Assembly: GCF_014192645.1 (NCBI RefSeq)
Contig: NZ_JACHYE010000021.1
Location: forward strand, 1 to 39,795
DNA: 39,795 nucleotides
Source of the DNA: Herbaspirillum sp. Sphag64
GTDB lineage: Bacteria > Pseudomonadota > Gammaproteobacteria > Burkholderiales > Burkholderiaceae_D
Reading direction: 5' to 3'
The position numbers and the translations under genes are program-made. This document shows, in pieces, positions 8,596 through 19,408 of the stretch. Position 1 is the stretch's first letter. Each line of letters starts with the position of its first letter. A model generated the notes under the pieces. It was not told the DNA's origin. It worked only from the letters and a program-made list of their open reading frames with translations, and made no database searches.

Positions 8596-11500
8596 ATGAA
8601 AGCACTGCTCGATCTATTCAAGCAAGTACAGCAAAACGAACAATTCGACGCGATCAAAATTGGTCTGGCGTCGCCTGAGAAAATCCGTTCGTGGTCCTAC
8701 GGCGAAGTCAAAAAGCCGGAAACCATCAACTACCGTACCTTCAAGCCTGAGCGCGATGGTCTGTTCTGCGCCAAGATCTTTGGCCCGATCAAGGACTACG
8801 AATGCCTTTGCGGCAAGTACAAGCGCCTCAAGCACCGTGGCGTTATCTGCGAAAAATGCGGCGTTGAAGTCACGCTGGCCAAGGTGCGCCGCGAGCGCAT
8901 GGGTCACATTGAGCTGGCTTCCCCAACTGCCCATATCTGGTTCCTGAAGTCGCTGCCATCCCGTCTGGGCATGGTGCTCGACATGACCCTGCGCGATATT
9001 GAACGCGTACTGTACTTCGAAGCCTATGTCGTGACCGATCCCGGCATGACCCCGCTCAAGAAGTGCCAGATCATGTCGGAAGATGACTTCGCCGCCAAGT
9101 ACGAAGAGTACGGCGACGACTTCACCGCATTCATGGGCGCCGAAGGTATCCGTGAACTGCTGCGTTCGATCGACATCGACCGCGACGCAGAAACCCTGCG
9201 TCAGGAACTCAAAGAATCCAAGTCAGAAGCCAAGATCAAGAAATACGCCAAGCGCCTGAAAGTGCTGGAAGCGTTCCAACGTTCGGGTATCAAGCCGGAC
9301 TGGATGATCATGGAAGTACTGCCCGTGCTGCCACCGGAACTGCGTCCGCTGGTCCCGCTGGATGGTGGCCGCTTTGCGACTTCCGACCTGAACGATCTGT
9401 ATCGCCGCGTCATCAACCGTAATAACCGTCTGAAGCGCCTGATGGAACTGCGCGCACCAGAAATCATTACGCGTAATGAAAAGCGCATGCTGCAAGAAGC
9501 GGTTGACTCGCTGCTGGACAACGGTCGTCGTGGTAAGGCAATGACTGGTGCCAACAAGCGTCCGCTGAAGTCGCTGGCTGAAATGATCAAGGGTAAGGGC
9601 GGCCGTTTCCGTCAAAACTTGCTTGGTAAGCGCGTCGACTACTCCGGTCGTTCCGTCATCGTGGTGGGTCCACAGCTCAAGCTGCATCAATGCGGTCTGC
9701 CAAAGTTGATGGCACTGGAACTGTTCAAACCGTTCATCTTCAACAAGCTCGAACTGATGGGTCTGGCAACAACCATCAAGGCAGCCAAGAAACTGGTTGA
9801 AATTCAAGAACCGGTCGTCTGGGACATCCTGGAAGACGTGATTCGCGAACATCCGGTCATGCTGAACCGTGCGCCAACACTGCACCGTCTGGGCATCCAG
9901 GCGTTTGAACCAGTCCTGATCGAAGGTAAAGCGATCCAGCTGCATCCGCTAGTCTGCGCGGCGTTCAATGCCGACTTCGACGGTGACCAGATGGCGGTTC
10001 ACGTTCCACTGTCGATCGAAGCACAGATGGAAGCCCGTACGCTGATGCTGGCTTCGAACAACATCCTGTTCCCGTCCAACGGCGAACCATCGATCGTACC
10101 TTCCCAGGATATCGTGCTGGGTCTGTACTACGCGACGCGTGAAGCCATCAATGCCAAGAACGAAGGCATGTTGTTCCAGGACGTCTCTGAAGTGATCCGT
10201 GCCTACGACAACAAGGAAGTTGAACTGGCCACACGTGTCACCGTGCGTATCGTTGAAAATCCAAAGGATCCGGTCACTGGTGAATTTGTGCGTACCGTCA
10301 AACGTTACGAAACCACAGTCGGTCGTGCCATCCTGTCGGAAATTCTGCCGAAGGGTCTGCCTTTCTCGGTGCTCAATCGCGCACTGAAGAAGAAGGAAAT
10401 CTCCAAGCTGATCAACACTTCGTTCCGTAAGTGCGGTCTGCGTGCGACAGTCGTGTTTGCTGACCAACTGATGCAATCGGGCTTCCGCCTGGCAACCCGC
10501 GCTGGTATTTCGATCTGCGTGGACGACATGCTGGTACCGCCACAAAAGGCCACCATCATTGCCACCGCTGAAAGCGAAGTCAAACAGATTGAACAGCAAT
10601 ACTCGTCCGGTCTGGTGACTGCCGGCGAACGTTACAACAAGGTTGTGGATATCTGGGGCAAGGCTGGCGATGACGTCGGCAAGGCCATGATGGATCAGCT
10701 CAAGGTTGAAGACGTGGTCCGCCGCGACGGCACCAAGGGTACCCAAGAGTCGTTCAACGCCATTTACATGATGGCCGACTCCGGTGCCCGTGGTTCCGCA
10801 GCGCAGATTCGTCAGCTGGCCGGTATGCGTGGTCTGATGGCAAAACCAGACGGTTCGATTATCGAAACACCGATCACCGCGAACTTCCGCGAAGGTCTGA
10901 ACGTGTTGCAGTACTTCATCTCGACGCACGGTGCCCGGAAGGGTCTGGCCGACACCGCATTGAAGACAGCGAACTCCGGTTACCTGACACGTCGTCTGGT
11001 CGACGTGACCCAGGATCTGGTCGTGATCGAAGACGATTGCGGCACCTCCAACGGCGCGTCCATGAAGGCGCTGGTCGAAGGCGGTGAAGTCATCGAAGCA
11101 CTGCGCGACCGTATCCTCGGCCGTGTTGCCGCGACCGACATCATCAATCCGGAAACACAGGCAACCCTGTACGAAGCAGGTACCCTGATGGACGAAGATT
11201 CGGTGGAAGAAATCGAACGCCTCGGCATCGACGAAGTGAAGGTTCGCACACCGCTGACCTGCGACACCCGTTATGGTCTGTGCGCCAAGTGCTATGGCCG
11301 CGATCTGGGCCGCGGTTCACTGGTCAACGCCGGTGAAGCAGTTGGTGTGGTGGCTGCGCAGTCGATTGGTGAACCAGGTACTCAGCTGACGATGCGTACC
11401 TTCCACATCGGTGGTGCAGCGTCGCGTGCGGCGGTTGCCTCCTCGGTGGAAGCCAAGTCCAACGGTACCGTTCGCTTCACGGCGACTATGCGTTACGTCA

Positions 11501-12834
11501 CCAACGGCAAGGGCGAGCTGATCGTCATTTCCCGTTCGGGCGAAGTGCTGATCACCGATGATCTGGGCCGTGAACGTGAGCGTCATAAAGTACCGTACGG
11601 TGCGACCCTGATCGTCAAGGACGGTCTGGTCATCAAGGCTGGTACGGCATTGGCAACATGGGATCCACTGACACGTCCGATCATCACCGAGTACACCGGT
11701 ACCGTGAAGTTCGAAAACGTCGAAGAAGGTTCGACCGTCGCCAAGCAGATCGACGAAGTCACCGGTCTGTCGACCTTGGTGGTTATCGATGCCAAGCGTC
11801 GTGGTTCCTCGGCTGCCAAGGTACTGCGTCCACAGGTCAAACTGTTGAACGAACAAGGCGAAGAAGTCAAGATCGCTGGTACCGAACACGCTGTGACCAT
11901 CGGCTTCCAGGTGGGCGCGCTGATTACCGTCAAGGATGGTCAGCAAGTACACGTTGGTGAAGTGCTGGCACGTATCCCGACCGAGTCGCAAAAGACCCGT
12001 GACATTACCGGTGGTCTGCCACGCGTGGCCGAACTGTTCGAAGCACGTTCGCCGAAGGACGCAGGTATGCTGGCCGAAGTGACCGGTACCGTTGCATTCG
12101 GTAAGGAAACCAAGGGTAAGCAACGTCTGGAAATCACAGACATGGACGGCAACAAGCACGAGTTCCTGATTACCAAGGACAAGCAAGTGCTGGTGCATGA
12201 CGGCCAGGTCGTGAACAAGGGCGAAATGATTGTTGACGGCCCAGCTGATCCACAAGACATTCTGCGCCTGTTGGGTATCGAAGCACTGGCCCGTTACATC
12301 GTCGACGAAGTGCAGGACGTGTACCGTCTGCAAGGCGTGAAGATCAACGACAAGCACATCGAAGTCATCGTGCGTCAGATGTTGCGTCGTGTGCAGGTGG
12401 TGGATGCCGGCGATACCAACTACATCGTTGGTGAGCAGGTTGAACGCTCCGAACTGCTGGACGAAAATGATCGCGTGATTGCAGAGAACAAGATCCCTGC
12501 AACTTACGAAAACGTCTTGCTGGGTATTACCAAGGCATCGTTGTCGACCGACTCGTTCATCTCTGCCGCATCGTTCCAGGAAACTACACGGGTCCTGACC
12601 GAAGCTGCGATCATGGGCAAGAAGGACGGCCTGCGCGGTCTGAAGGAAAACGTCATCGTTGGTCGTCTGATCCCGGCAGGTACCGGTCTGGCGTTCCACC
12701 GTGCACGCAAGGAAAAAGACGCATGGGAAGCCGACGAGCGCGCAGCGCTGTTGGAGTCCGAGCGTGCCGCGCGTGCCAGCCAGGCCGAAGCACAAGCTGC
12801 TGAAGCTTTCGGTAGTACAGAAGGCGAAGCTTGA
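8596..12834 (+). CDS. rpoC: DNA-directed RNA polymerase subunit beta'
   Basis: RpoC carries the catalytic Mg ions of RNA polymerase and the DNA clamp. The 1412-residue product keeps E. coli numbering early on: the first zinc site CLC at residues 70-72 with ICEKCG after it, and the catalytic NADFDGD at 458-464. The second zinc site is present ([13 protein letters not shown]), as are the bridge/trigger region ([18 protein letters not shown]) and the C-terminal part ([19 protein letters not shown]). The C-terminal tail is Ala/Glu-rich. GGAG precedes the ATG. A strong terminator follows 50 nt after the stop, closing the rpo operon. Confidence 0.98.
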   Translation: MKALLDLFKQVQQNEQFDAIKIGLASPEKIRSWSYGEVKKPETINYRTFKPERDGLFCAKIFGPIKDYECLCGKYKRLKHRGVICEKCGVEVTLAKVRRERMGHIELASPTAHIWFLKSLPSRLGMVLDMTLRDIERVLYFEAYVVTDPGMTPLKKCQIMSEDDFAAKYEEYGDDFTAFMGAEGIRELLRSIDIDRDAETLRQELKESKSEAKIKKYAKRLKVLEAFQRSGIKPDWMIMEVLPVLPPELRPLVPLDGGRFATSDLNDLYRRVINRNNRLKRLMELRAPEIITRNEKRMLQEAVDSLLDNGRRGKAMTGANKRPLKSLAEMIKGKGGRFRQNLLGKRVDYSGRSVIVVGPQLKLHQCGLPKLMALELFKPFIFNKLELMGLATTIKAAKKLVEIQEPVVWDILEDVIREHPVMLNRAPTLHRLGIQAFEPVLIEGKAIQLHPLVCAAFNADFDGDQMAVHVPLSIEAQMEARTLMLASNNILFPSNGEPSIVPSQDIVLGLYYATREAINAKNEGMLFQDVSEVIRAYDNKEVELATRVTVRIVENPKDPVTGEFVRTVKRYETTVGRAILSEILPKGLPFSVLNRALKKKEISKLINTSFRKCGLRATVVFADQLMQSGFRLATRAGISICVDDMLVPPQKATIIATAESEVKQIEQQYSSGLVTAGERYNKVVDIWGKAGDDVGKAMMDQLKVEDVVRRDGTKGTQESFNAIYMMADSGARGSAAQIRQLAGMRGLMAKPDGSIIETPITANFREGLNVLQYFISTHGARKGLADTALKTANSGYLTRRLVDVTQDLVVIEDDCGTSNGASMKALVEGGEVIEALRDRILGRVAATDIINPETQATLYEAGTLMDEDSVEEIERLGIDEVKVRTPLTCDTRYGLCAKCYGRDLGRGSLVNAGEAVGVVAAQSIGEPGTQLTMRTFHIGGAASRAAVASSVEAKSNGTVRFTATMRYVTNGKGELIVISRSGEVLITDDLGRERERHKVPYGATLIVKDGLVIKAGTALATWDPLTRPIITEYTGTVKFENVEEGSTVAKQIDEVTGLSTLVVIDAKRRGSSAAKVLRPQVKLLNEQGEEVKIAGTEHAVTIGFQVGALITVKDGQQVHVGEVLARIPTESQKTRDITGGLPRVAELFEARSPKDAGMLAEVTGTVAFGKETKGKQRLEITDMDGNKHEFLITKDKQVLVHDGQVVNKGEMIVDGPADPQDILRLLGIEALARYIVDEVQDVYRLQGVKINDKHIEVIVRQMLRRVQVVDAGDTNYIVGEQVERSELLDENDRVIAENKIPATYENVLLGITKASLSTDSFISAASFQETTRVLTEAAIMGKKDGLRGLKENVIVGRLIPAGTGLAFHRARKEKDAWEADERAALLESERAARASQAEAQAAEAFGSTEGEA

Positions 12835-12883
12835 GGTAATGGCAGTTCTGTGATGCCGCCTGTAATATGAGCGGCACGCAATG

Positions 12884-12920
12884 AAAACGGCGTCAGAAGA
12901 AATTCTGACGCCGTTTTTTT
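12884..12920 (+). terminator. rpoC terminator (probably bidirectional)
   Basis: AACGGCGTCAGAA (12886-12898) pairs perfectly with TTCTGACGCCGTT (12903-12915) around a GAAA tetraloop, followed by an unbroken T7 run (12914-12920). The A4 run at 12884-12887 gives a shorter T-run on the other strand, so it can also end the convergent LysR gene. Confidence 0.93.
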
Positions 12921-12945
12921 ATTGCTCAACTTGTTTGCAACGCCA

Positions 12946-13842
12946 CTAGCGCCTGCAACCGCGCTTGCCCGGTTGCAGCAATTCACGCATCGCCTGCAAC
13001 GCAAGTTCACGGCTACGCCCCCGACGCAACACCAGAGAGAACTGCGACTGGTAGCCGAATTCGGAAGGCAGCAGCACCTTTAATCGTCCCTGCTCGACCC
13101 AGGATTGCGCATAGTGTTCAGGCAGGTAACCGATATAGCCACCCGACAGAATCAGAATCAACTGTGCTTCCATACTCTCCACTGTCGCCACGCTGCGCTT
13201 GAAGCCGTGCCGGCTCAACTCGGTCTGACTCCAATAACTGCGACTGACCACGTTGAGTTCAGAGACCTCCGAAGCACGTAGATTCTTTTGACCGAAGCAA
13301 GGATGTCGGTCACTGCAGTACAGCCATTGTTGTTCGCGATAGAGCGGATGGTAGACCAAGCCATTTGCCTTCGTAGGGAAAAATCCCACCGCGATATCGA
13401 GATCATTGTCGAGCAGGCCTTTTTGTAGCTCGTACGGACTGCGGATCAGCAAATTCAGGTGCATTGCCGGATACTTGCTCGAAAACATGCCAATCGCTTC
13501 GGCCAGCGGTAGCGACCTGTCGGTGACCGTGGTGTCGAGTACGCCGATCTTCAGCGTGCCACCGAGTTCTCCCTTGAGTGAACGGGTATAGCGCTCAAAA
13601 CCATCCAGCTCGCCCAGCACGCGCAGAGTTTCAGACAGCAGCAGTTCACCTTTGTCAGTGAGCGCAAAGCCACCACGACCTCTTCGGCATAGCGTGAAGC
13701 CAACATCACTTTCCAGTTGCGCCATATAGGTACTGATAGCGGACGTAGTCAGATTCAACTCTTGCTGTGCGCGCGCAAAACCCTGATGCCGCACTACCGC
13801 TGCAAATATCCGCAATAACTTGAAATCAATGCCTGGTGTCAT
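12946..13842 (-). CDS. LysR-family transcriptional regulator
   Basis: The 298-residue product has an N-terminal winged helix-turn-helix (FKLLRIFAAVVRHQGFARAQ, then LNLTTSAISTYMAQLE, about residues 7-66). A periplasmic-binding-like effector domain follows (about 92-290). LysR regulators usually act as tetramers on the promoter between themselves and a divergent target, using a small inducer. Here the divergent target begins 154 bp away with a guanidinobutyrase-type gene. In Pseudomonas aeruginosa a LysR gene (gbuR) neighbours gbuA, so this is the likely activator of the downstream operon, with a guanidino compound as possible inducer. That ligand is inferred. Confidence 0.92.
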   Translation of the reverse strand: MTPGIDFKLLRIFAAVVRHQGFARAQQELNLTTSAISTYMAQLESDVGFTLCRRGRGGFALTDKGELLLSETLRVLGELDGFERYTRSLKGELGGTLKIGVLDTTVTDRSLPLAEAIGMFSSKYPAMHLNLLIRSPYELQKGLLDNDLDIAVGFFPTKANGLVYHPLYREQQWLYCSDRHPCFGQKNLRASEVSELNVVSRSYWSQTELSRHGFKRSVATVESMEAQLILILSGGYIGYLPEHYAQSWVEQGRLKVLLPSEFGYQSQFSLVLRRGRSRELALQAMRELLQPGKRGCRR

Positions 13843-13914
13843 GAAAAAGCCGTAAAGTTGATAGTTGATTCAGTTCTGAAAATTCGAAACTTATTATTTG
13901 ATTACTGCTATGTT

Positions 13915-13940
13915 TTGACAAGTATTGCCCATTGTATAGT
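13915..13940 (+). promoter_or_regulatory. Weak promoter candidate for the guanidino operon
   Basis: TTGACA (13915-13920) is followed by TATAGT (13935-13940), but the 14-bp spacer is shorter than the 16-18 bp optimum. Poor spacing is compatible with activator (LysR) dependence. The whole divergent region is 13843-13996. Confidence 0.35.
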
Positions 13941-13996
13941 CTTCATCAACGCAGCGCCGTCAAGCTGTCAGGCTGCCAGATAAAGGGCAATACACG

Positions 13997-14947
13997 ATGT
14001 CAAAAGTTCTTCACCAACCACAAAGCGGCAATGAGATGCCGCGCTTTGCCGGGCGTTCGACCATGATGCGCTTGCCGGCAGTAGATACTGCCGAGGGGCT
14101 CGATGTCGCCTTCATCGGTGTGCCGCTCGACATCGGTACGTCCTTGCGAGCCGGTACCCGCTTTGGTCCGCGTCAGATCCGTGCGGAATCGGTGATGATT
14201 CGCCCCTACAACATGGCCACCGGTGCTGCTCCCTTCGACTCGTTGTCGGTGGCCGATATCGGCGATGTTGCCATCAACACCTACAACTTGCTGGATTCGG
14301 TACGCGTGATCGAAGAAAGCTACACCAGTTTGATGGCGCATCCGGTCATTCCGCTCACCTTGGGCGGTGACCATACGATCACCTTGCCTATCCTGCGCGC
14401 ATTGGTGCGCAAGCACGGCCCAGTCGGTCTGGTCCATATCGATGCCCACACCGATACCAACGACGATATGTTCGGTGAAAAAATTGCGCATGGCACAACC
14501 TTCCGACGCGCCGTCGAAGAAGGTCTGCTCGACTGTCAGCGAGTCGTTCAGATTGGTCAGCGCGCGCAAGGCTACTCAAGCGGTGATTTTCAATGGGGTG
14601 TCGATCAAGGATTCCGCCTGATACAGGCCGAGCAATGCTGGTACCGCTCGCTGGCACCATTGATGCAGGAAGTACGTACGCAAATGGGTGCAGGTCCGGT
14701 CTATCTGACCTTTGACATCGATGGTATCGACCCAGCCTGGGCACCGGGAACAGGCACACCCGAAGTGGGTGGCCTGACTGCGATACAGGCACTGGAAATC
14801 GTGCGCGGTTGCCGCGGCATGAACCTCATTGGCGGCGATCTGGTTGAGGTATCTCCCCCTTACGATCTCAGTGGCAATACCTCCCAACTCGCTGCCAATC
14901 TGCTCTACGAAATGCTGTGTGTGTTACCGGGCGTGCACTACCGTTAA
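13997..14947 (+). CDS. gbuA: Ureohydrolase, guanidinobutyrase/agmatinase type
   Basis: Members hydrolyse a guanidino group to urea plus an amine; guanidinobutyrase gives GABA and urea. The 316-residue product has all six Mn ligands: H126 in GGDH, D149, H151 and D153 in DAHTD, and D240 and D242 in DIDGIDP. The N-terminus (NEMPRFAGRSTMMRLP) and the RPYNMATGAAPFDSL stretch resemble Pseudomonas GbuA more than E. coli SpeB, so 4-guanidinobutyrate is the best substrate guess. Agmatine, guanidinopropionate or free guanidine are alternatives. It is first in an operon of seven genes running to 21104, divergent from a LysR gene. Urea made here could not be split by anything visible in the window. Confidence 0.88.
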   Translation: MSKVLHQPQSGNEMPRFAGRSTMMRLPAVDTAEGLDVAFIGVPLDIGTSLRAGTRFGPRQIRAESVMIRPYNMATGAAPFDSLSVADIGDVAINTYNLLDSVRVIEESYTSLMAHPVIPLTLGGDHTITLPILRALVRKHGPVGLVHIDAHTDTNDDMFGEKIAHGTTFRRAVEEGLLDCQRVVQIGQRAQGYSSGDFQWGVDQGFRLIQAEQCWYRSLAPLMQEVRTQMGAGPVYLTFDIDGIDPAWAPGTGTPEVGGLTAIQALEIVRGCRGMNLIGGDLVEVSPPYDLSGNTSQLAANLLYEMLCVLPGVHYR

Positions 14948-14972
14948 CAATGACCAGGCAAGGGACTGGATG

Positions 14973-15860
14973 ATGGAACTCAAGCTATTTCGCTCCACCT
15001 GGGGCGCACCAGAGCACTGGGCCACTTGCCTGTCGCAATTGCGTGAGGCTGGCTGTGTTGGTCTGGAGGCCCGGCTGCCAATGGATCTTCAAGGCCGGCA
15101 ATTACTAAGCAAGCGCTTGCAGGCAGAAGGCTTGGACTACATCGCCACCGTCTTCAGTGGGGCAGAGGTGATTCCGCGTCAAGGTGACCGGCCAGCTACG
15201 CATCTACAGCATCTGGCACGTGCCTTCGATGCCGCAGCCGAATTGCACCCGCAGTGTGTGAACCTGCTGGCGGGCAATGATCGCTGGCCGTTGTCTGAAC
15301 AAGTGGATTTTCTGGGGCAGGCACAAGCGCTGGCAGATAGTGCCGGTATCACCTGTACCTTCGAAACACATCGCGCCAGTTCCTTGTACAGCCCGTGGGT
15401 GACCCTGGATATCGTGCGTCAGTTACCGCAGTTGCGCTACACCGCCGACATCAGTCATTGGGTCGTCGTCTGTGAGCGGCTACTAGACGATCCGCTTGAT
15501 GATCTGACACCCTTCCTGCAGCGCGTACACCATGTACAAGCGCGTGTCGGTTATGCGCAAGGACCGCAGGTGCCTGATCCGGCTGCGCCTGAGTATGCCG
15601 CCGAGCTGGCATTTCACCAGCGCATTTGGGAGACCATCTGGGCATCGCAGCTGCAACAGGGCTATGCGACGACCACGTTGACGCCCGAGTTCGGTCCGGA
15701 TGGTTATCTCCATCTGGCGCCTTTTACCCGCGCAGCAGTGGCCGATCTGTGGCAGCTAAATTGCTGGATGGCGCAACAGGAGCGAGCGCATTTTACGCGC
15801 TGGTCGCAGCAGCCAGTAGCTCAACCACACGCTCAATCTCACCCTATGGCAGGACTTTGA
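14973..15860 (+). CDS. TIM-barrel sugar-phosphate isomerase/epimerase-like protein
   Basis: The 295-residue product resembles xylose-isomerase-like TIM barrels. The expected metal-binding set is visible: E131 (FETHR), D159 (TADISHW), H186 or H187 (VHHVQARVG) and E239 (TPEFGPDGY). These enzymes isomerise, epimerise or dehydrate polyhydroxy or oxo acids, but the substrate cannot be read from sequence. The start is the ATG at 14973, 7 nt after AGGGA; an ATG directly before it at 14970 is equally in frame. It begins 25 nt after the ureohydrolase and ends 2 nt before the oxygenase gene, so it is probably co-translated with them. Confidence 0.8.
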   Translation: MELKLFRSTWGAPEHWATCLSQLREAGCVGLEARLPMDLQGRQLLSKRLQAEGLDYIATVFSGAEVIPRQGDRPATHLQHLARAFDAAAELHPQCVNLLAGNDRWPLSEQVDFLGQAQALADSAGITCTFETHRASSLYSPWVTLDIVRQLPQLRYTADISHWVVVCERLLDDPLDDLTPFLQRVHHVQARVGYAQGPQVPDPAAPEYAAELAFHQRIWETIWASQLQQGYATTTLTPEFGPDGYLHLAPFTRAAVADLWQLNCWMAQQERAHFTRWSQQPVAQPHAQSHPMAGL

Positions 15861-15862
15861 CT

Positions 15863-16930
15863 ATGCAAACCGGACAACGAAATTTCACCGCGTTACCCGT
15901 GATCAATATCAGTGGTCTCTACGGCGACACGCTGGCACAGCGCCAGTCCGTCGCTGACCAGCTCGGTGCTGCCGCACGTGATGTCGGTTTCTTCTACATC
16001 ATCGGTCACGGCATTGATCCCGCACTCATCGCCGGTCTGCGCGAGGCCAGCCGTGTCCTGTTCGCGCAGCAGATGGAATGGAAAATGCGTTATTACATCG
16101 GCAATGCATGGGGCCATAAAGGTTATGTGCCCGAAGGTGAAGAGGTGTATTCCAAAGGCCGTCCAGATCATAAGGAGGCGTTCGATATTGGTTTCGAAGT
16201 CGCTGATGATCACCCCTTGGTGCGCGCCGGTACGCCACTGATCGGCAACAACAAATGGCCAGACCTACCTGGGTTCAAAGCGGCCGTATCCAGTTACTAC
16301 GAGGCGGTATTTGCGCTGGGGCGAACCTTGTTTCGAGGTTTTGCGTTGGCATTGGGGCAGCCGGAAGACGCCTTCGATGCGCTGGTAACCTGCCCACCCT
16401 CCAAGCTGCGATTGATCCATTACCCGGTTGATAGCGAGGCAGTTGATGCACCCGGGATCGGTGCACATACTGATTACGAATGTTTCACCCTGTTGTTGTC
16501 GGATCAACCTGGGCTAGAGGTCATGAACGATCAGGGTGTCTGGGTTGACGCACCACCCTATCGTGCAGCTGGTGAAGAAGCTTTCGTTATCAACATCGGC
16601 GACATGCTTGAGGTGATGACCGCTGGCGCGTTTGCTGCTACGTCACACAGAGTGCGCAAGGTGCAGCATGAGCGCTATTCCTTTCCGCTGTTCTTTGCCT
16701 GCGACTACCACACCCGCATACGCCCTTTGCCGCAGTTTGCGGTTGCCACCGCCAGTGCCGCTACCGGCTATAACGAACTATCCATTGGCGAGCACATGTA
16801 TTCACAAGCCCAGCAGACCTATAGCTACCTCAAGCGCAAGGTAGAGGCAGGGGAGCTTGCACTGCCCGCCGGAGCGTTAAAGCCCGGTAGTTTTGGCTAC
16901 ACACGCCCTAAAGCACCGCTTGGGAACTGA
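15863..16930 (+). CDS. 2-Oxoglutarate/Fe(II) oxygenase, isopenicillin-N-synthase family
   Basis: The 355-residue product has a DIOX_N-like N-terminal domain (ALPVINISGLYGD, then GFFYIIGHGID) and a catalytic jelly roll. Iron ligands are H202, D204 (GAHTDYE) and H262 (TSHRV). R271-Y-S273 is the RxS motif that binds 2-oxoglutarate. The family hydroxylates or oxidatively cleaves small molecules. Relatives include the ethylene-forming enzyme and plant 2-ODD-C23 enzymes that hydroxylate arginine or homoarginine and release guanidine. Its place between a ureohydrolase and an amino acid transporter makes a guanidino-amino acid a reasonable substrate guess, but only an inference. AGGA precedes the ATG by 8 nt. 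Confidence 0.88.
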   Translation: MQTGQRNFTALPVINISGLYGDTLAQRQSVADQLGAAARDVGFFYIIGHGIDPALIAGLREASRVLFAQQMEWKMRYYIGNAWGHKGYVPEGEEVYSKGRPDHKEAFDIGFEVADDHPLVRAGTPLIGNNKWPDLPGFKAAVSSYYEAVFALGRTLFRGFALALGQPEDAFDALVTCPPSKLRLIHYPVDSEAVDAPGIGAHTDYECFTLLLSDQPGLEVMNDQGVWVDAPPYRAAGEEAFVINIGDMLEVMTAGAFAATSHRVRKVQHERYSFPLFFACDYHTRIRPLPQFAVATASAATGYNELSIGEHMYSQAQQTYSYLKRKVEAGELALPAGALKPGSFGYTRPKAPLGN

Positions 16931-16996
16931 GTTTTAACCCCATTCAACCTTGTCCGTTTTTAGCTCGGCCATTCAACCCTCAAGGAGTTTAGCGTC

Positions 16997-17806
16997 ATGA
17001 AAGACATCATCCGTACCGCCTCCCTTACCCGCAATCTGGTCGCGCTGACTTTGTCCGCACTGCTGCCACTTGCTGCATTCTCACAAACCAGTGTGCCTGG
17101 ACAGATCAAGGTCGGCATGGAGATTACCTACCCACCATTTGAATCCTGGCAAGGTGACAAAGTAGTCGGCTTTGATCCCGACGTCGCAGACATGCTGGGC
17201 CGCGTATTGAAAGTCAAACCCTCCTTTGTCGACACCAAGTTTCCTAGCCTGATTCTCGGTCTGACCGGTGGTCAGTTCGACGCCATCATTTCCGGCATGT
17301 ACATCACTCCTGAACGCACCGCACAAGCCGATGCGATTGCCTATGCGCAAACTGGCGCCGCGATCATGGTGGCCAAGGATGGCGGTATCACGCCTAAAAC
17401 CGAGAAAGACCTCTGTGGTCTCAAGGTTGGTTTGCAAGCTGGTACCAGTTGGGTCAATGCACTCAAAAAGCTGTCCACCGAATATTGCGCGCCGAATGGC
17501 AAGCCGGCGGTGGCTGTAAGCGAGTTCCCGACGGCTCCGGAAGTCTCGCAAGCCCTGTTGTCGAAGAACATTCAAGCTCAGATGGAAATTGCCGGCGCTG
17601 CCAAGATGCTGGCCGAACGCAGCAAGGGCCGGATCGTCATCAGCTCACCAGCGCTGGTGTATCCGCAAACGCTGGGTATTTATGTGAAAAAGGGCAATAC
17701 CGCGCTCTATCAGTCCCTGGAAAAAGCCCTCGCGGCAAGTCAGGCCAATGGCGAATATGCCGCGCTGATCAAGAAGTATGATCTTGAGCCTGTGGCGACA
17801 AAATAA
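16997..17806 (+). CDS. Polar amino acid ABC transporter, periplasmic binding protein
   Basis: This 269-residue family 3 solute-binding protein (HisJ/ArtJ type) captures a ligand in the periplasm for the adjacent permease. A signal peptide with hydrophobic core LVALTLSALLPLAAF covers residues 1-29, with cleavage near AFSQ. The mature part begins GQIKVGMEITYPPFESW, with the usual GFDPDVADMLG and later TPERTAQADAIAY stretches. Two cysteines (DLCGLK and EYCAPN) may form a disulfide. AAGGAG lies upstream of the ATG. The family fold fits arginine, ornithine, opines or other cationic or polar amino acids; the ligand is unknown. Confidence 0.9.
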   Translation: MKDIIRTASLTRNLVALTLSALLPLAAFSQTSVPGQIKVGMEITYPPFESWQGDKVVGFDPDVADMLGRVLKVKPSFVDTKFPSLILGLTGGQFDAIISGMYITPERTAQADAIAYAQTGAAIMVAKDGGITPKTEKDLCGLKVGLQAGTSWVNALKKLSTEYCAPNGKPAVAVSEFPTAPEVSQALLSKNIQAQMEIAGAAKMLAERSKGRIVISSPALVYPQTLGIYVKKGNTALYQSLEKALAASQANGEYAALIKKYDLEPVATK

Positions 17807-17836
17807 GCCTTCACTGCTATTCCCCGGAGCCTCCTC

Positions 17837-19408
17837 ATGGAATTAGATTGGTCGTATTTTTGGTCCTTGTTTTCCATGGGGATCTTCTGGCGCGCCTGCC
17901 TGACGGTCGTTGAGCTGGGTTCACTCTCCTGGTTGCTGGGCATGGTACTGGGCTTCTTTCTGGCCAGTGCCCGCCTGTCTACTACGCGTTGGATCAGTCT
18001 GCTGGCATGGACTTATATCTGGCTGTTTCGCAGCGTGCCATTGCTAGTGGTAGTCGTGGTGGTGTTCAATCTGCCGCAAATTTTTCCACTGAGTCGGAGC
18101 ATCATCGGCGATCCCTTCTTCGCGGGGCTGGTTGCCATGGTGTTGACTGAGGCGGCCTATATGGCAGAAATTCACCGCGGTGGCCTGCAATCTGTCCCGC
18201 GCGGTCAGCGCGAAGCCGGACGGGCACTTGCATTCGGCCGCCTCGGCACGCTGCGCCTGATCGTACTGCCGCAGGCTTTCCGGATTGCCTTGCCGACCTT
18301 GATCAATGAATATGTCACCATCATCAAGTTGACCTCGCTGGTATCGGTCATTTCGCTGCCTGAGTTATTGATGACTGGTCTGCGTCTGTATTCACAGAAC
18401 TTTCTGGTGATGGAAACGCTACTCGGCGTGGCGGTGTACTACGTGATGCTGGTTACGCTCTTTAGTACCTTGCTGGGTTGGCTGGAGCGCACGCTGGATT
18501 TGCAAAAACGGCAGTCCGTGACCCTCAGCGAGAGTGAATGTGCCTCATTGCGCAACAGCCTGGGTACACCCTTAGCCAACCAAGCCGTGGCTACAGCCCC
18601 TGGTCAACCTAGTGCACTGGAGCTACGTGACATCCATAAAACCTATGGTGCCCATCAAGTGCTAAAAGGGGTCAACCTGACCGTTGGTGCAGGTGAGGTA
18701 ATCACTATCATCGGCCCATCCGGCTCGGGCAAAACATCATTGATCCGCACCATCAACGCGCTGGAAAAAATCGATCAGGGCGAGACCATTCTCTTCGGTG
18801 AGAGTTACATCAACGCCAGCGAGTCACTGGAAAGCAAACTGGTACGCAAGGGTATTCGTCGTATCGGCATGGTGTTCCAGAATTTCAACTTGTTCCCTCA
18901 TCTGAGCGTGCTTGAAAACGTGTTGCTGGCACCGCACTATCACCATCAGCCAGCCGATGCCAAGCTGCGCGAGGGACAAGCCCTGCAATTGCTGGACAAG
19001 GTTGGCTTACTCGCCCATCAGCATAAATACCCGCATCAGCTCTCCGGTGGGCAACAACAACGGGTTGCCATCGCCCGCGCATTGGCCATGTCACCAGACG
19101 TCATGCTGTTTGACGAGCCGACTTCAGCGCTCGATCCAGAACTGGTAGGCGAGGTACTCAAAGTCATTCAGGATCTGGCGCAGGAGGGCATGACCATGAT
19201 CATCGTGACCCACGAAATGGACTTCGCATTGGCGATCTCGAACCGTATTCTGTTCATGGAAAGTGGTCGTATCCAGCTCGATGCGACACCACAGCAAATC
19301 CGGCAGACAACGACAGCCGATGTGGCTACGTTACGGGTGCGCCGCTTTATGGGAATAGAAGCGGGACTAGAAACAGGATTGGAATTGCAAAATGACCACA
19401 ACCCCTGA
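17837..19408 (+). CDS. Fused ABC permease-ATPase, polar amino acid type
   Basis: One 523-residue chain joins a HisM/GlnP-type permease (about residues 10-225) to a HisP/GlnQ-type ATPase (about 253-505). The permease has several transmembrane helices and the EAA loop ([22 protein letters not shown]). The ATPase has Walker A GPSGSGKT (293-300), signature LSGGQQQR (402-409) and Walker B VMLFDEP (422-428). Two copies would make a full transporter, so a second permease gene is unnecessary. Such fusions are known for this family in Burkholderiales. It sits 30 nt after the binding protein and overlaps the next gene by 17 nt, so the module works with the neighbouring catabolic enzymes. Confidence 0.93.
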   Translation: MELDWSYFWSLFSMGIFWRACLTVVELGSLSWLLGMVLGFFLASARLSTTRWISLLAWTYIWLFRSVPLLVVVVVVFNLPQIFPLSRSIIGDPFFAGLVAMVLTEAAYMAEIHRGGLQSVPRGQREAGRALAFGRLGTLRLIVLPQAFRIALPTLINEYVTIIKLTSLVSVISLPELLMTGLRLYSQNFLVMETLLGVAVYYVMLVTLFSTLLGWLERTLDLQKRQSVTLSESECASLRNSLGTPLANQAVATAPGQPSALELRDIHKTYGAHQVLKGVNLTVGAGEVITIIGPSGSGKTSLIRTINALEKIDQGETILFGESYINASESLESKLVRKGIRRIGMVFQNFNLFPHLSVLENVLLAPHYHHQPADAKLREGQALQLLDKVGLLAHQHKYPHQLSGGQQQRVAIARALAMSPDVMLFDEPTSALDPELVGEVLKVIQDLAQEGMTMIIVTHEMDFALAISNRILFMESGRIQLDATPQQIRQTTTADVATLRVRRFMGIEAGLETGLELQNDHNP

